This document shows positions 1 to 8,045 of a stretch of DNA of 64,000 nucleotides, piece after piece (position 1 is the stretch's first letter; every line of letters starts with the position of its first letter). The DNA comes from Acidimicrobiia bacterium. Its GTDB lineage: Bacteria; Actinomycetota; Acidimicrobiia; Acidimicrobiales; CAIXPF01. The notes under the pieces are model-generated. The model saw only the letters and a list, made by a program, of their open reading frames with translations. It searched no databases and had not been told where the DNA came from. The stretch lies in NCBI GenBank assembly GCA_947476745.1, contig CANJRG010000013.1, positions 53,279 through 117,278 on the forward strand, written 5' to 3'. The position numbers and the translations under genes are program-made.

Positions 1-1270
1 CGTGCAGGTCGGTCAGCCAGCGCGGTTCGCCGGCCACCTGCAACCGCCCGAGCGTGCCCGAGCGGCCGAGAGCCCGGAAGATGGCCCGCAGCTCCCAGCG
101 CGCCAGGTTGGCGCCGAGGCAGAAGTGCACGCCATGACCGAAGCCGACGTGCTCGTTGGGGAAACGCCCGACGTCGAGGAGGCCAGGCTGATCGAACACG
201 GCCTCGTCCCGGTTCGCCGACGGGTACCACAGCACCACCATCTCACCTGCCCGTACCGTGGTGCCGCCCACGGTGGTGTCGCGTTTGGCAGTGCGTACGA
301 ACTGGATGACCGGCGACGTGAAGCGGACCACCTCCTCGACCAGAGTCTCGAGCACCGCCTCGCCCTCAGCGTGGAAACGGGCAACCTGGTCGGGCCGCTC
401 GAGGAGGGCCAACACGCCGCGGCTGGTGGCGTTGCGGGTGGTCTCGTTGCCGCCGGAGATGAGCAGCTTCAGGTAGCCGTGCAGCTCCTGGTGCAACAGC
501 GGGTCGCCGGCGGGGCGGGACTGCACCAGTTGGGTGGCGAGGTCGTCGCCGGGATGGGCCCGCTTGTGGGCGATGACCTCGTCGATGTAGGCGTGGAACT
601 CGCCGTGCAGCCGCTTACGCAAGGCCCGACGGTCCTCACCGGGCTGCGCCCAGCGCATGGTGTCGACGTCGAACATGGCGTCGGTCCAGCGATGGATGTC
701 GGCCCAGTCCGATGCCGGCAGGCCGAGCATGGAACAGATCGTGGCCAGCGGCAGCTTCACCGCCAGGTCGTTGACCAGACAGACCTCGCCGCCGTCGGCC
801 AGCTTGGCGTCGAAGCCGGCCACGATGTCGGCGGCGGTGGCGTCGAGCTCGGCGGCCATACGCCGGCAACGGGCCGGGGTGAAGCTGCGGGCCATCAGCG
901 AACGGAGACGCCCGTGACCGGCGGCGTCGAGGTAGATCATGTCGTCGACGACGTCGGGATCCCACCCGTGCAGGTCGGCCTTGCGCAGCTTCGCGGTGCG
1001 GGCCCGGGCGTTGTAGTCCTGCCCGGCGTACCGCAACTGGGGGCCGCCGTTGATGAACGTGGAGGGATCCGCGCTGACGGCGCGCACGTCGGCATAGCGG
1101 GTGACCATCCACGCGGGGTCGATGCCGGGCCGCTCGTACCAGTAGACGGGAGCCTCCCGCCGCAGTCGCGCCCAGCCTTCCCAGGGGTAGCCGTGACGGT
1201 GCCAGGCATCGATGTCATGCAACTCGATGTCGTTCAGCCCTGCCTGCGATCTGCCCGTCTGCGTGCCCAT
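1..1270 (-). CDS. cytochrome P450, C-terminus cut by window edge
   Basis: Heme-thiolate monooxygenase; substrate not predictable. Reading leftward from ATG at 1270 the frame stays open to base 1 (about 423 codons), so only the last few residues are outside. Visible family signatures are an I-helix segment SGGNETTRN (oxygen activation), a K-helix ExxR in EEVVRFTSP, and the heme loop FGHGVHFCLG, whose Cys ligates the iron. An AAGGGG ribosome-binding site lies about 8 bases before the ATG, which supports this start. No ferredoxin or reductase gene is adjacent, so the redox partner must be encoded elsewhere. The family call is secure; the substrate class is unknown. Confidence 0.93.
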   Translation of the reverse strand, partial: MGTQTGRSQAGLNDIELHDIDAWHRHGYPWEGWARLRREAPVYWYERPGIDPAWMVTRYADVRAVSADPSTFINGGPQLRYAGQDYNARARTAKLRKADLHGWDPDVVDDMIYLDAAGHGRLRSLMARSFTPARCRRMAAELDATAADIVAGFDAKLADGGEVCLVNDLAVKLPLATICSMLGLPASDWADIHRWTDAMFDVDTMRWAQPGEDRRALRKRLHGEFHAYIDEVIAHKRAHPGDDLATQLVQSRPAGDPLLHQELHGYLKLLISGGNETTRNATSRGVLALLERPDQVARFHAEGEAVLETLVEEVVRFTSPVIQFVRTAKRDTTVGGTTVRAGEMVVLWYPSANRDEAVFDQPGLLDVGRFPNEHVGFGHGVHFCLGANLARWELRAIFRALGRSGTLGRLQVAGEPRWLTDLH

Positions 1271-1549
1271 GTCCGATCCCCTTCCCGGCAATCGGCCGAA
1301 GACACGGATTCTATTTGGAACATCGGCCGGACGGTCGGCGAACCAGACATCGCGCCGGGGGCGATCCGCCGCCCGGTGGACACAGGGCGAATCTGCGCCT
1401 GCCGGTGTGTCGGCCGAGTCGCGGCTCGGCGTAGCGCCGACGCCGCGACCCGGTCAAACCATCCCGTGTACCAGAGAAGGGCCGATTACCTTGCCCTCCA
1501 CCTACGGCACACCGGCGGATGGCGGATGGCGGATATCGCCTACTGAGAA
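1271..1549. other. non-coding gap upstream of the P450
   Basis: Contains the P450 upstream region (minus strand). A TAGAAT-like -10 lies near 1310-1316, but I see no convincing -35. Three perfect head-to-tail copies of GGCGGAT occupy 1514-1534. Open frames crossing this stretch have no recognisable protein similarity and look like GC-rich background. Confidence 0.5.
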
Positions 1550-1611
1550 GTCGATGTCACTCGACTGAACTCCGAGCGCCACTTGCGCTGAAATCTCGGA
1601 GTCACTCGACA
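1550..1611 (-). terminator. possible stem-loop terminator after nrdJ
   Basis: Immediately after the nrdJ stop there is an 8-bp inverted repeat, ACTCCGAG (1569-1576) with CTCGGAGT (1595-1602), enclosing a smaller CGC/GCG pair. The 10-mer GTCACTCGAC is also directly repeated (1556-1565 and 1601-1610). There is no T tract, so intrinsic termination is uncertain. The structure could equally be a 3'-end stabiliser. Confidence 0.35.
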
Positions 1612-4392
1612 TCAGCTGCAGCCGCTGGTCGTGCCGCAACTTGGGCAGGCGTGGCAGGAGCCGGCACGCATCATCTGGACACCGCACTGCATGCACATCG
1701 GGGCATCCGAGTGGCGGAAGGTCGGACGAGCGAGCTGCAGCTGCAACTCCTCCACCGACGGCACCGACGGCGGGTCGGCCGGGATCTCGGAACCCTGGCG
1801 GGTCTCGACCGCGGTCTCCTCGACACCCGGCAGCGTCTGCTGCGTGCGCTCACCCGTGGTGTAGATGCTGAGCTCAGCCCGCTCCTCGAAGCTGAGGTAC
1901 TCCACCGCGAGCCGCCGGAAGAGGTAGTCCATCAGGCTGGTGGCGATGCGGATGTCCGGATCGTCGGTCATGCCCGCCGGTTCGAAACGCATCCCGGTGA
2001 AGGCCTCGACGAACGCCCGGGGGGGCACGCCGTACTGCAAGCCGTAGCTGACCGCTATGGCGAAGGCGTCCATGATGCCGGCGAGGGTGGAGCCCTGCTT
2101 GGACACCCGGATGAACAACTCGCCGGGACGGCCGTCGGCGTACTCGGCAACGGTCACGAAGCCCTTGCAGTCGGCCACCCGGAAGTCGAAGGTCCGCGAC
2201 GCACGGCTGCGGGGCAGCTTCTCGCGCACCGGCTTGTGGACGATCTTCTCGATGATCCGCTCCACCGGCTCCATCACCGCCGCCGTGACCACGCCGTCGG
2301 CCCCGTCCTTCTTGGCGGTAGAGAGTGGCTGGGCCACCTTGCAGTTGTCGCGATAGATGGCCACCGCCTTCACGCCGAGTTTCCAGGCGTCGATGTGCAG
2401 CTGCTCCACGTCTTCGATCGTGACGTCCTCGGGCATGTTGACGGTCTTCGAAATGGCCCCCGAGATGAACGGCTGCACCGCGCCCATCATCCGTACGTGG
2501 CCAAGGTGATGGATGACGTTGTCACCCATCGAACAGGCGAAGACCGGCAGATCGCCCGCCTTCAGGAACGGGGCACCGACGATGGTCTTGTGTTCGTCGA
2601 TGTAGGCGACGACGGCGTCGACCTCGTTGGGCCGGTAGCCGAGCCGGCGCAGGGCACGGGGCACGGTCTGATTGACGATCGACATCGTGCCGCCGCCGAC
2701 CAGCTTCTTGAACTTGCACAGACCGAGATCGGGCTCGACACCCGTGGTGTCGCAGTCCATCATCAGGCCAATGGTGCCGGTGGGGGCCAGCACCGACGCC
2801 TGGGAGTTGCGCACGCCCACCAGCTCAGCGAGCTCGCACGCGTTGTCCCAGGACGCCTGGGCGGCGGCGAGCAGGTCGGCCGGGACCAACTCCTCGTCGA
2901 TCTGGGCCGCTGCGGCTCGGTGCATGCCGAGCACGTCGAGCATCGGCTCGCGGTTTTCGTGGTAGCCGGCGAAGGGTCCCATCCGTGCCGCTGTGCGGGC
3001 CGATGTGTAGTAGGCGTGGCCGGTCATCAGCGAGGTGATGGAAGCGGCCAACGCACGACCGGTGTCGGAGTCGTACGGGAGCCCGAGCGCCATCAGCAGC
3101 GCGCCGAGGTTGGCGTAGCCGAGGCCGAGCTGGCGGAATCTGCGGGAGTTCTCGGCGATGGGCTCGGTGGGATAGTCGGCGTTGCCGACGAGGATCTCCT
3201 GGGCGGTGAACACGACCTCCACCGCTGCCCGGAACCCATCGATGTCGAAGTGGTCGCGATCGTCGAGGAAGGTCAGCAGGTTGAGGCTGGCCAGGTTGCA
3301 GGCCGAGTTGTCGATGTGCATGTACTCCGAGCACGGATTGGACCCGTTGATCCGCCCGGTGTTCGATGCCGTGTGCCACCGGTTGATGGTGGTGTCGAAC
3401 TGCATGCCCGGGTCCGCGCACTCCCAGGTTGCGGTGGAGATCTCACGCATGAGCTGGCGGGCCTTCATGACCTTCACCGTCTCGCCGGTCTTGACCGACT
3501 TGAGAGCCCACACGCCGTCATCGAGCACCGACTGCATGAACTCGTCCGTCACCCGGACCGAGTTGTTGGCGTTCTGGTATTGGATGGAGTGGCTGTCGGC
3601 TCCGTCGAGGTCCATGTCGAATCCGGCATCACGCAGCACGCGCGCCTTGCGCTCCTCGACGGCCTTGCACCAGATGAACTCCTCGACGTCGGGATGGTCG
3701 GCGTTGAGGATCACCATTTTCGCGGCCCGGCGGGTCTTCCCACCGCTCTTGATGGTGCCGGCGGAGGCGTCGGCACCCCGCATGAAGCTCACCGGGCCGG
3801 AGGCCGTGCCACCACCCTTGAGCGCCTCGAGCGAGGAGCGGATACGGCTGAGATTGATGCCGGCCCCCGAGCCACCCTTGAAGATGTTTCCCTCCTCCAC
3901 GTACCAGTTGAGGATGGAGTCCATCGTGTCCTCGACGGAGAGGATGAAGCAGGCCGAGGCCTGCTGCGGCACGCCCTCGACGCCGATGTTGAACCACACC
4001 GGGGAGTTGAAGGCAGCCCGCTGGGTGACGATGAGGTACTTCAGCTCGTCGCTGAATGCACGGGCTTCGGCGTCGTCGGTGAAGTAGCCGTCACGCAAGC
4101 CCCATGCCGTGATGGTGTTCACGACGCGATCGGCGACCTGGCGCAGGGACCACTCGCGATCGGGACCCTCGAGCGGGCCACGGAAGTACTTCTGGGCCAC
4201 GATGTTGGTGGCGTTGAGCGACCATCCGAGCGGGAACTCCACGCCGAGCTGCTCGAAGGCCACGGCACCGTCGCGGTAGTTGGTGATACGGGCGTCGCGG
4301 CGCTCCCAGCCGACCTGGCTGTAGGGGGCGATGCCTTCGGCCGTGAAGTGTCGGCGTATGCCGATTCCTACCTGTTCGGGTGCGACGGCCAT
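1612..4392 (-). CDS. nrdJ: vitamin B12-dependent ribonucleoside-diphosphate reductase (class II)
   Basis: Reduces ribonucleotides to deoxyribonucleotides using adenosylcobalamin, in the cytoplasm; an oxygen-independent dNTP source. The 926-residue product has the RNR barrel with the active-site loop NPCSEY (352-357, holding the Asn, Cys and Glu of the family) and the downstream PTGTIGLMMDCDTTG segment. It ends in a Cys-rich tail (CMQCG...CPSCG) typical of long NrdJ proteins, thought to bind zinc or to re-reduce the active site. Start at ATG 4392 is chosen because AGGAG lies 7 bases upstream; the frame stays open 28 codons further up, without a ribosome-binding site. A promoter with NrdR-like boxes precedes it, and nrdR is the next gene. 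Whether the organism also has a class I enzyme cannot be seen here. Confidence 0.97.
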   Translation of the reverse strand: MAVAPEQVGIGIRRHFTAEGIAPYSQVGWERRDARITNYRDGAVAFEQLGVEFPLGWSLNATNIVAQKYFRGPLEGPDREWSLRQVADRVVNTITAWGLRDGYFTDDAEARAFSDELKYLIVTQRAAFNSPVWFNIGVEGVPQQASACFILSVEDTMDSILNWYVEEGNIFKGGSGAGINLSRIRSSLEALKGGGTASGPVSFMRGADASAGTIKSGGKTRRAAKMVILNADHPDVEEFIWCKAVEERKARVLRDAGFDMDLDGADSHSIQYQNANNSVRVTDEFMQSVLDDGVWALKSVKTGETVKVMKARQLMREISTATWECADPGMQFDTTINRWHTASNTGRINGSNPCSEYMHIDNSACNLASLNLLTFLDDRDHFDIDGFRAAVEVVFTAQEILVGNADYPTEPIAENSRRFRQLGLGYANLGALLMALGLPYDSDTGRALAASITSLMTGHAYYTSARTAARMGPFAGYHENREPMLDVLGMHRAAAAQIDEELVPADLLAAAQASWDNACELAELVGVRNSQASVLAPTGTIGLMMDCDTTGVEPDLGLCKFKKLVGGGTMSIVNQTVPRALRRLGYRPNEVDAVVAYIDEHKTIVGAPFLKAGDLPVFACSMGDNVIHHLGHVRMMGAVQPFISGAISKTVNMPEDVTIEDVEQLHIDAWKLGVKAVAIYRDNCKVAQPLSTAKKDGADGVVTAAVMEPVERIIEKIVHKPVREKLPRSRASRTFDFRVADCKGFVTVAEYADGRPGELFIRVSKQGSTLAGIMDAFAIAVSYGLQYGVPPRAFVEAFTGMRFEPAGMTDDPDIRIATSLMDYLFRRLAVEYLSFEERAELSIYTTGERTQQTLPGVEETAVETRQGSEIPADPPSVPSVEELQLQLARPTFRHSDAPMCMQCGVQMMRAGSCHACPSCGTTSGCS

Positions 4393-4529
4393 GGGTGAAC
4401 TCCTGAAGGTCTCGATCGGTGACTGGTTACTCGGGTGCCGGACGGCGGCAACATGGACAGCTCGGTCGACGCACACCGACTACTGCCCGGCGCCGGATCG
4501 GCGTGGGTTTCGACTTCGACCACCACAGG

Positions 4530-4545
4530 ACACAACATGTTGTGC
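4530..4545 (-). promoter_or_regulatory. NrdR box 1
   Basis: ACACAACATGTTGTGC contains a perfect 14-base palindrome (4531-4544). It closely matches the NrdR operator consensus ACACWATATATWGTGT known from RNR operons. It lies 139-152 bases upstream of the nrdJ start, next to the nrdR gene itself. Confidence 0.7.
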
Positions 4546-4570
4546 CTGATGACGACCGAGCCAAGAATGC

Positions 4571-4586
4571 GTACTAGATGCAGTGC
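4571..4586 (-). promoter_or_regulatory. candidate NrdR box 2 (degenerate)
   Basis: On the minus strand this reads GCACTGCATCTAGTAC, matching 10 of 16 consensus positions including the CACT and TAGT arms. Its centre is 41 bases from box 1, about four helical turns, as expected for paired NrdR sites. It sits just downstream of the proposed -10, so bound repressor would cover the transcription start. Confidence 0.45.
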
Positions 4587-4588
4587 GA

Positions 4589-4618
4589 ATTACAGCATTG
4601 AAATTGCAGCCGTGTCAA
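4589..4618 (-). promoter_or_regulatory. nrdJ sigma-70-type promoter
   Basis: Minus strand: -35 TTGACA (4618-4613), an 18-base spacer, -10 TGTAAT (4594-4589). The -35 matches the consensus perfectly and the start would fall near 4582. It faces nrdJ and is the best promoter match seen in this gap. Confidence 0.6.
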
Positions 4619-5080
4619 CGGCGACCGGGGGACCGACCGGAACCCATCCGCAGAGCACGAGTGGCCACAACGACCCGCCGAAGAGGACCCGGGGCCGATG
4701 ACCAGGCAGAAGGCCCGACACGCACCATCGTCAGGCTCAACACCCGTCGATCGTCCACAATCGGCCTTCCCCAGAAGTCGCCCACCCAGACATGATGCAG
4801 ACGCCAACCACCATCCGGTCACCGTCCCCGCAGCCCGCTTTCGGCACAGATCACCCTAAGTGGGGAGCCCTGTGGGCAGGAAGGGGATGACCCTGTGAAT
4901 TACCGGGAAGTTCTGGGGATAGGAGGGCCGAAGCTGCGGATAACGAAGGAGTATCCACAGCCCGATGCAAGAGTGACGTCAGCGGGAACCATCCAGTTGC
5001 CGAGCTGCAGACAGGCCGAGCCCTCACGGCGAGACCTCGGCGGTCCGGACGGACCGGCACAGCCGCCAGCAGAAGGGCCG

Positions 5081-5548
5081 TTACGCCGGTTCGAGGCCCT
5101 CGCCGGCCTCGAGCAGCCGGAGCTCCCGGGCGAAGTCCTCGGCGTCGTCGAAACCCTTGTAGACGCTGGCGAACCGCAGATACGAGACATGGTCGTGCTG
5201 GCGTAGCCGCTCGAGAACTGCCCGCCCGATCTCCTCGGTGCTCATGAGCGGCTCGGCTCGTCCGGCCAACGCCTCGATCTCTTCGGCAATGCGCTCGACA
5301 TCGTCGCGATCGACCGGCCGACCCTTGGTGGCCGCCACCAGGCCCGACGTGATCTTGCGCCGCTCGAACGGCACACGCTGCCCCGAGCGTTTGCGAACAC
5401 GCACCACCCTCAGCTCGAAGCGCTCGAACGTGGTGAACCGGTAGCCGCAGTCCCCACAGGACCTCCGCCGCCGCACGACTGCGCCGTCGTCGGCCGATCG
5501 GGAGTCGGCCACTCGAGTGTCTTCGGCTCCACATGCAGGACAACGCAC
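5081..5548 (-). CDS. nrdR: transcriptional repressor NrdR
   Basis: Nucleotide-sensing repressor of ribonucleotide reductase genes. From the GTG at 5548 the product is 155 residues and begins V-R-C-P-A-C-G, aligning with the family's start. It has a zinc ribbon with CPAC and CGDC pairs, then an ATP-cone domain (VRKRSGQRVPFERRKI onward). An in-frame ATG at 5590 would add 14 residues absent from typical NrdR; the GTG is preferred by family length, though neither has a clear ribosome-binding site. It follows the LysM gene on the same strand and lies upstream of nrdJ, whose promoter carries matching operators. Confidence 0.94.
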   Translation of the reverse strand: MRCPACGAEDTRVADSRSADDGAVVRRRRSCGDCGYRFTTFERFELRVVRVRKRSGQRVPFERRKITSGLVAATKGRPVDRDDVERIAEEIEALAGRAEPLMSTEEIGRAVLERLRQHDHVSYLRFASVYKGFDDAEDFARELRLLEAGEGLEPA

Positions 5549-5599
5549 GAGCGGGGAGGTTACTGGCCCACGGAGATGCCGGTGAAGCAACCCGACAGC

Positions 5600-6061
5600 T
5601 CATCGGCCTGCGGCGTACCAGGCGGCCGGAACCCGAACGGGCCGGCCGGCCACGAGTCCGCTCCCACCGTTCAGCCGGGTCAACTCGTCAAGCGAACGCC
5701 GGACGTCGCCGTTGGGGCCGAGCGCCACAGCCAGGGACCACAACGTCTCCCCCGGGGTCGCGTCGTGCACCACGACCGCCACATCGGGCGTGCGCCCGAA
5801 CTGCGTTGCCGGCGAGACCACCAACATCGCACCGAGGGCAGCCACCAGCTGCCAGGCGCCGACGAGGAGTCCAACGAGGACCAGTACCGCTGCCGCCCGG
5901 CGGCGGTAGAAGTGCCACTGCAGCACCGAGGACGACCGCGTAGCCGTTCGGCGCTGGGCCAACGACACCACCTCGCAGCGGGAGCCGCCGGGCTGGGTGG
6001 CAGGGGCAGCGACGGAGGTCGACTCGGCAAGAGCGGTAGGAGCGAGCATCAACGAGGCCAT
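5600..6061 (-). CDS. single-pass membrane protein with C-terminal LysM-like domain
   Basis: Likely envelope protein that binds peptidoglycan; exact role unknown. The 153-residue product has a basic segment, one strong membrane helix (roughly AAAVLVLVGLLVGAWQLVAA), then a C-terminal LysM-like domain with the diagnostic start PGETLWSLA and end LVAGRPVRVP. Start at ATG 6061 is chosen because AGGAGG lies 8 bases upstream; a longer in-frame start at 6127 has no such site. It is divergent from lexA, and a LexA box lies in its upstream region, so DNA-damage control is likely. In many actinobacteria a LysM protein sits between lexA and nrdR, which may reflect a cell-division or wall role during the SOS response (inference). 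Confidence 0.85.
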   Translation of the reverse strand: MASLMLAPTALAESTSVAAPATQPGGSRCEVVSLAQRRTATRSSSVLQWHFYRRRAAAVLVLVGLLVGAWQLVAALGAMLVVSPATQFGRTPDVAVVVHDATPGETLWSLAVALGPNGDVRRSLDELTRLNGGSGLVAGRPVRVPAAWYAAGR

Positions 6062-6187
6062 GACGGCATCCTCCTCGAGAGGTGTGACAACGAAGCGGCT
6101 GAGTCGACTGGGGGGCAGCACTGCCACCGGGCCGCTCGGGCGCGGCGTGGATCGAACGCAGGTTCCACCACCCGGACACCATATTCA

Positions 6188-6201
6188 CGTACACTTGTTC
6201 G
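6188..6201. promoter_or_regulatory. LexA box (13 of 14), LysM-gene side
   Basis: CGTACACTTGTTCG differs from the actinobacterial SOS box CGAAC-N4-GTTCG at one position. It overlaps the spacer of a minus-strand promoter candidate (TTGACT at 6208-6203, GAATAT at 6186-6181) that would drive the LysM gene. Confidence 0.6.
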
Positions 6202-6217
6202 TAGTCAAGAGGTTTGG

Positions 6218-6231
6218 CGAACAATTGTTCG
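6218..6231. promoter_or_regulatory. LexA box (perfect), lexA autoregulation
   Basis: CGAACAATTGTTCG is a perfect 14-base palindrome matching CGAAC-N4-GTTCG. It lies 27 bases before the lexA ATG and 30 bases (start to start) from the weaker box. Autoregulation of lexA through such a site is standard. Confidence 0.9.
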
Positions 6232-6257
6232 ATTCGATCCCGCACAGGAGTGGCGTC

Positions 6258-6887
6258 ATGCCCACCCATAAACTGACCACCCGCCAGCAGGCCATCCTCG
6301 ATGTCATCGAACGACAGGTGGCCGCTAAGGGGTACCCACCCTCGGTCCGCGAGATCGGCGAGGCCGTAGGCCTGGGCTCGCCGTCGACGGTGCACGCCCA
6401 CCTCTCAACCCTCGAACGACTCGGCTACCTCCGTCGGGACCCGACCAAACCTCGTGCCATCGAGGTCTGCCAGGACCCGTCGCTGGGCGGGACGGAACGT
6501 CGCCCCTCGCGCCTGATCCCTTTGCTGGGCGATGTCGCCGCCGGCACGAACGTGCTGGCACAGGAGAACATCGAGGAGCTGGTCCCGATGCCCGCCGACT
6601 TCACCGGCGAGGGCGATCTGTTCATGCTGCGGGTCCGCGGGGATTCGATGATCGAAGCGGCGGTCCTCGACGGCGATTTCGTGGTCGCCCGGGCCCAGAA
6701 GGACGCGGCGAGCGGTGACATGGTGGTGGCCGGCATCCCGGGCGAGGAGGCCACCGTGAAGTTCTTCAGCCGACGACGGGACCGGGTCGTGCTGACCCCG
6801 GCCAACAGCCGGCTCAGCCCGATGGAGTTCAGCCCCCAGGATGTCGCCATCTACGGCAAGGTCGTCAGCGTCCTCCGACGGCTGTGA
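6258..6887 (+). CDS. lexA: LexA SOS repressor
   Basis: Represses DNA-damage genes and self-cleaves when RecA filaments form. The 209-residue product has an N-terminal winged helix (LTTRQQAILDVIERQVAAKG, then PPSVREIGEAVGLGSPSTVHAHL). The autoprotease domain has the cleavage-site region VAAGTNVLAQENIEE (the family's Ala-Gly bond at A-G-T), the catalytic Ser in GDSMIEA and the catalytic Lys later in VVAGIPGEEATVKFF. Start at ATG 6258 follows CAGGAG by 8 bases. It converges with dapE, leaving a 6-base gap. Confidence 0.98.
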   Translation: MPTHKLTTRQQAILDVIERQVAAKGYPPSVREIGEAVGLGSPSTVHAHLSTLERLGYLRRDPTKPRAIEVCQDPSLGGTERRPSRLIPLLGDVAAGTNVLAQENIEELVPMPADFTGEGDLFMLRVRGDSMIEAAVLDGDFVVARAQKDAASGDMVVAGIPGEEATVKFFSRRRDRVVLTPANSRLSPMEFSPQDVAIYGKVVSVLRRL

Positions 6888-6893
6888 GCGAGC

Positions 6894-7994
6894 TCAGCCC
6901 TGGCCCGTGAGCAGCGCCTCGAGGGTGCGGAATACCGAGACCAGCGATGCGGCGTCGACGCGCTCATCGGCACGATGCGCCAACGTCGAGTCGCCGGGAC
7001 CGAAGTTCACCGCCGGCACGCCCCGGGCCGAGAACCGGGCCACGTCGGTCCAGCCCAACTTGGCCTCTACCTCTGCCCCCGACTGCCGCTGCAGCGCGGC
7101 GAGCAACGGGTGGTCGACCGACGGGAACCCCGCCGGCGAGAACTCGCTCAGCTCGAACCCGTCGCCGTCCTCGAGATAGGGAGCGACCACCACCCGAACC
7201 GCTTCGGTCGCGGCTTCGATGTCGCGGTCGGGGGCGAAGCGGTGGTTGACCACCAAGGTCACCTCGTCCGGCACGACGTTGCCGGCCACCCCGCCCTGCA
7301 CCGACACCGCCTGCAACGCCTCACGGAACTGCAGCCCGGAGATGACCGGTTGCCGCGGCTCGAACGAGGCCAGCGCACCGAGCACGGCGGCGAGGCGGTG
7401 GATGGCATTGCGGCCCATCCACGGGCGGGCGGTGTGCGCCCGGGCACCGCGGAGGGTGATGCGGACCCGCAGGGTGCCCTGGCATCCAGCCTCGATCTTG
7501 CCGCTCGTCGGCTCGCCCAGGATCGCGGCGTCACCCACCAGCAGCTCGGGCCGGGCCACGAACAGCTCCTCGAGGCCACTGTGCTCGGATGCGACCTCCT
7601 CGCGAGCGTAGAACACGTAGGTGACGTCGAGGTCCGGCTCGCGCTGCGTACGGGCCAGTTCCACCATCACCGCCAGGCCGGCCTTCATGTCGGCGGCGCC
7701 GAGGCCCCAGATCATGCCGCCCTCGACGCGGGCCAGGGCATTGCCGTTCACCGGCACCGTGTCGGTATGGCCGGCCAGCACCAGGCGACGCGAACGGTCG
7801 AAGTTCGTGCGGGCCACCAGGTTGTCGCCGACCCGGGTGAGCTGCAGATGGCGGCAGTCGCCGAGGAGGTCCTCGAGACGCTCCACCATCGGTGTCTCGG
7901 CGAAGCTCACCGAAGGGATGTCGATGAACTCCACCGTCCGAGCGACCAGTCGATGCCGGAGCTCTTCGGCGGACAGCACCGTCGCATCACCCAC
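6894..7994 (-). CDS. dapE: succinyl-diaminopimelate desuccinylase
   Basis: Removes succinate from N-succinyl-LL-diaminopimelate to give LL-DAP, for lysine and peptidoglycan. It is an M20-family metallohydrolase of 366 residues. Metal-binding and catalytic residues are visible in LAGHTDTVP (His76, Asp78), LGAADMKAG (Asp102), the AREEVASE acidic pair and ILGEPTSG. The dimerisation-domain His lies in GARAHTARPWMGRNAIH. It begins with GTG at 7994, 51 bases after dapC on the same strand. The dapF-hflX-dapC-dapE run points to one transcription unit. Confidence 0.93.
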   Translation of the reverse strand: MGDATVLSAEELRHRLVARTVEFIDIPSVSFAETPMVERLEDLLGDCRHLQLTRVGDNLVARTNFDRSRRLVLAGHTDTVPVNGNALARVEGGMIWGLGAADMKAGLAVMVELARTQREPDLDVTYVFYAREEVASEHSGLEELFVARPELLVGDAAILGEPTSGKIEAGCQGTLRVRITLRGARAHTARPWMGRNAIHRLAAVLGALASFEPRQPVISGLQFREALQAVSVQGGVAGNVVPDEVTLVVNHRFAPDRDIEAATEAVRVVVAPYLEDGDGFELSEFSPAGFPSVDHPLLAALQRQSGAEVEAKLGWTDVARFSARGVPAVNFGPGDSTLAHRADERVDAASLVSVFRTLEALLTGQG

Positions 7995-8045
7995 GGTGGC
8001 CCGCCGTGCGACGTTCGCCAGCGGCCTGCGCCGACCCCGGCCGGA

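Larger units (their letters stand above)
4393..5080. other. 688-base non-coding region upstream of nrdJ
   Basis: Holds the nrdJ promoter and NrdR-like boxes (listed separately), giving an nrdJ leader of roughly 190 bases. The rest (about 4620-5080) is the nrdR 3' side. No tRNA cloverleaf or recognisable riboswitch was found by eye. Short open frames here have no protein-like features. Confidence 0.5.

Noticed and set aside
1514..1534. Triple GGCGGAT repeat as a regulatory array
   Set aside because: Only three 7-base units in GC-rich DNA, no link to a promoter; likely slippage.
1519..4398. 959-codon open frame on the plus strand opposite nrdJ
   Set aside because: Lies antisense to a gene with clear catalytic motifs; its product is Gly/His/Asp-rich with no family pattern. 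Typical antisense open frame in high-GC DNA.
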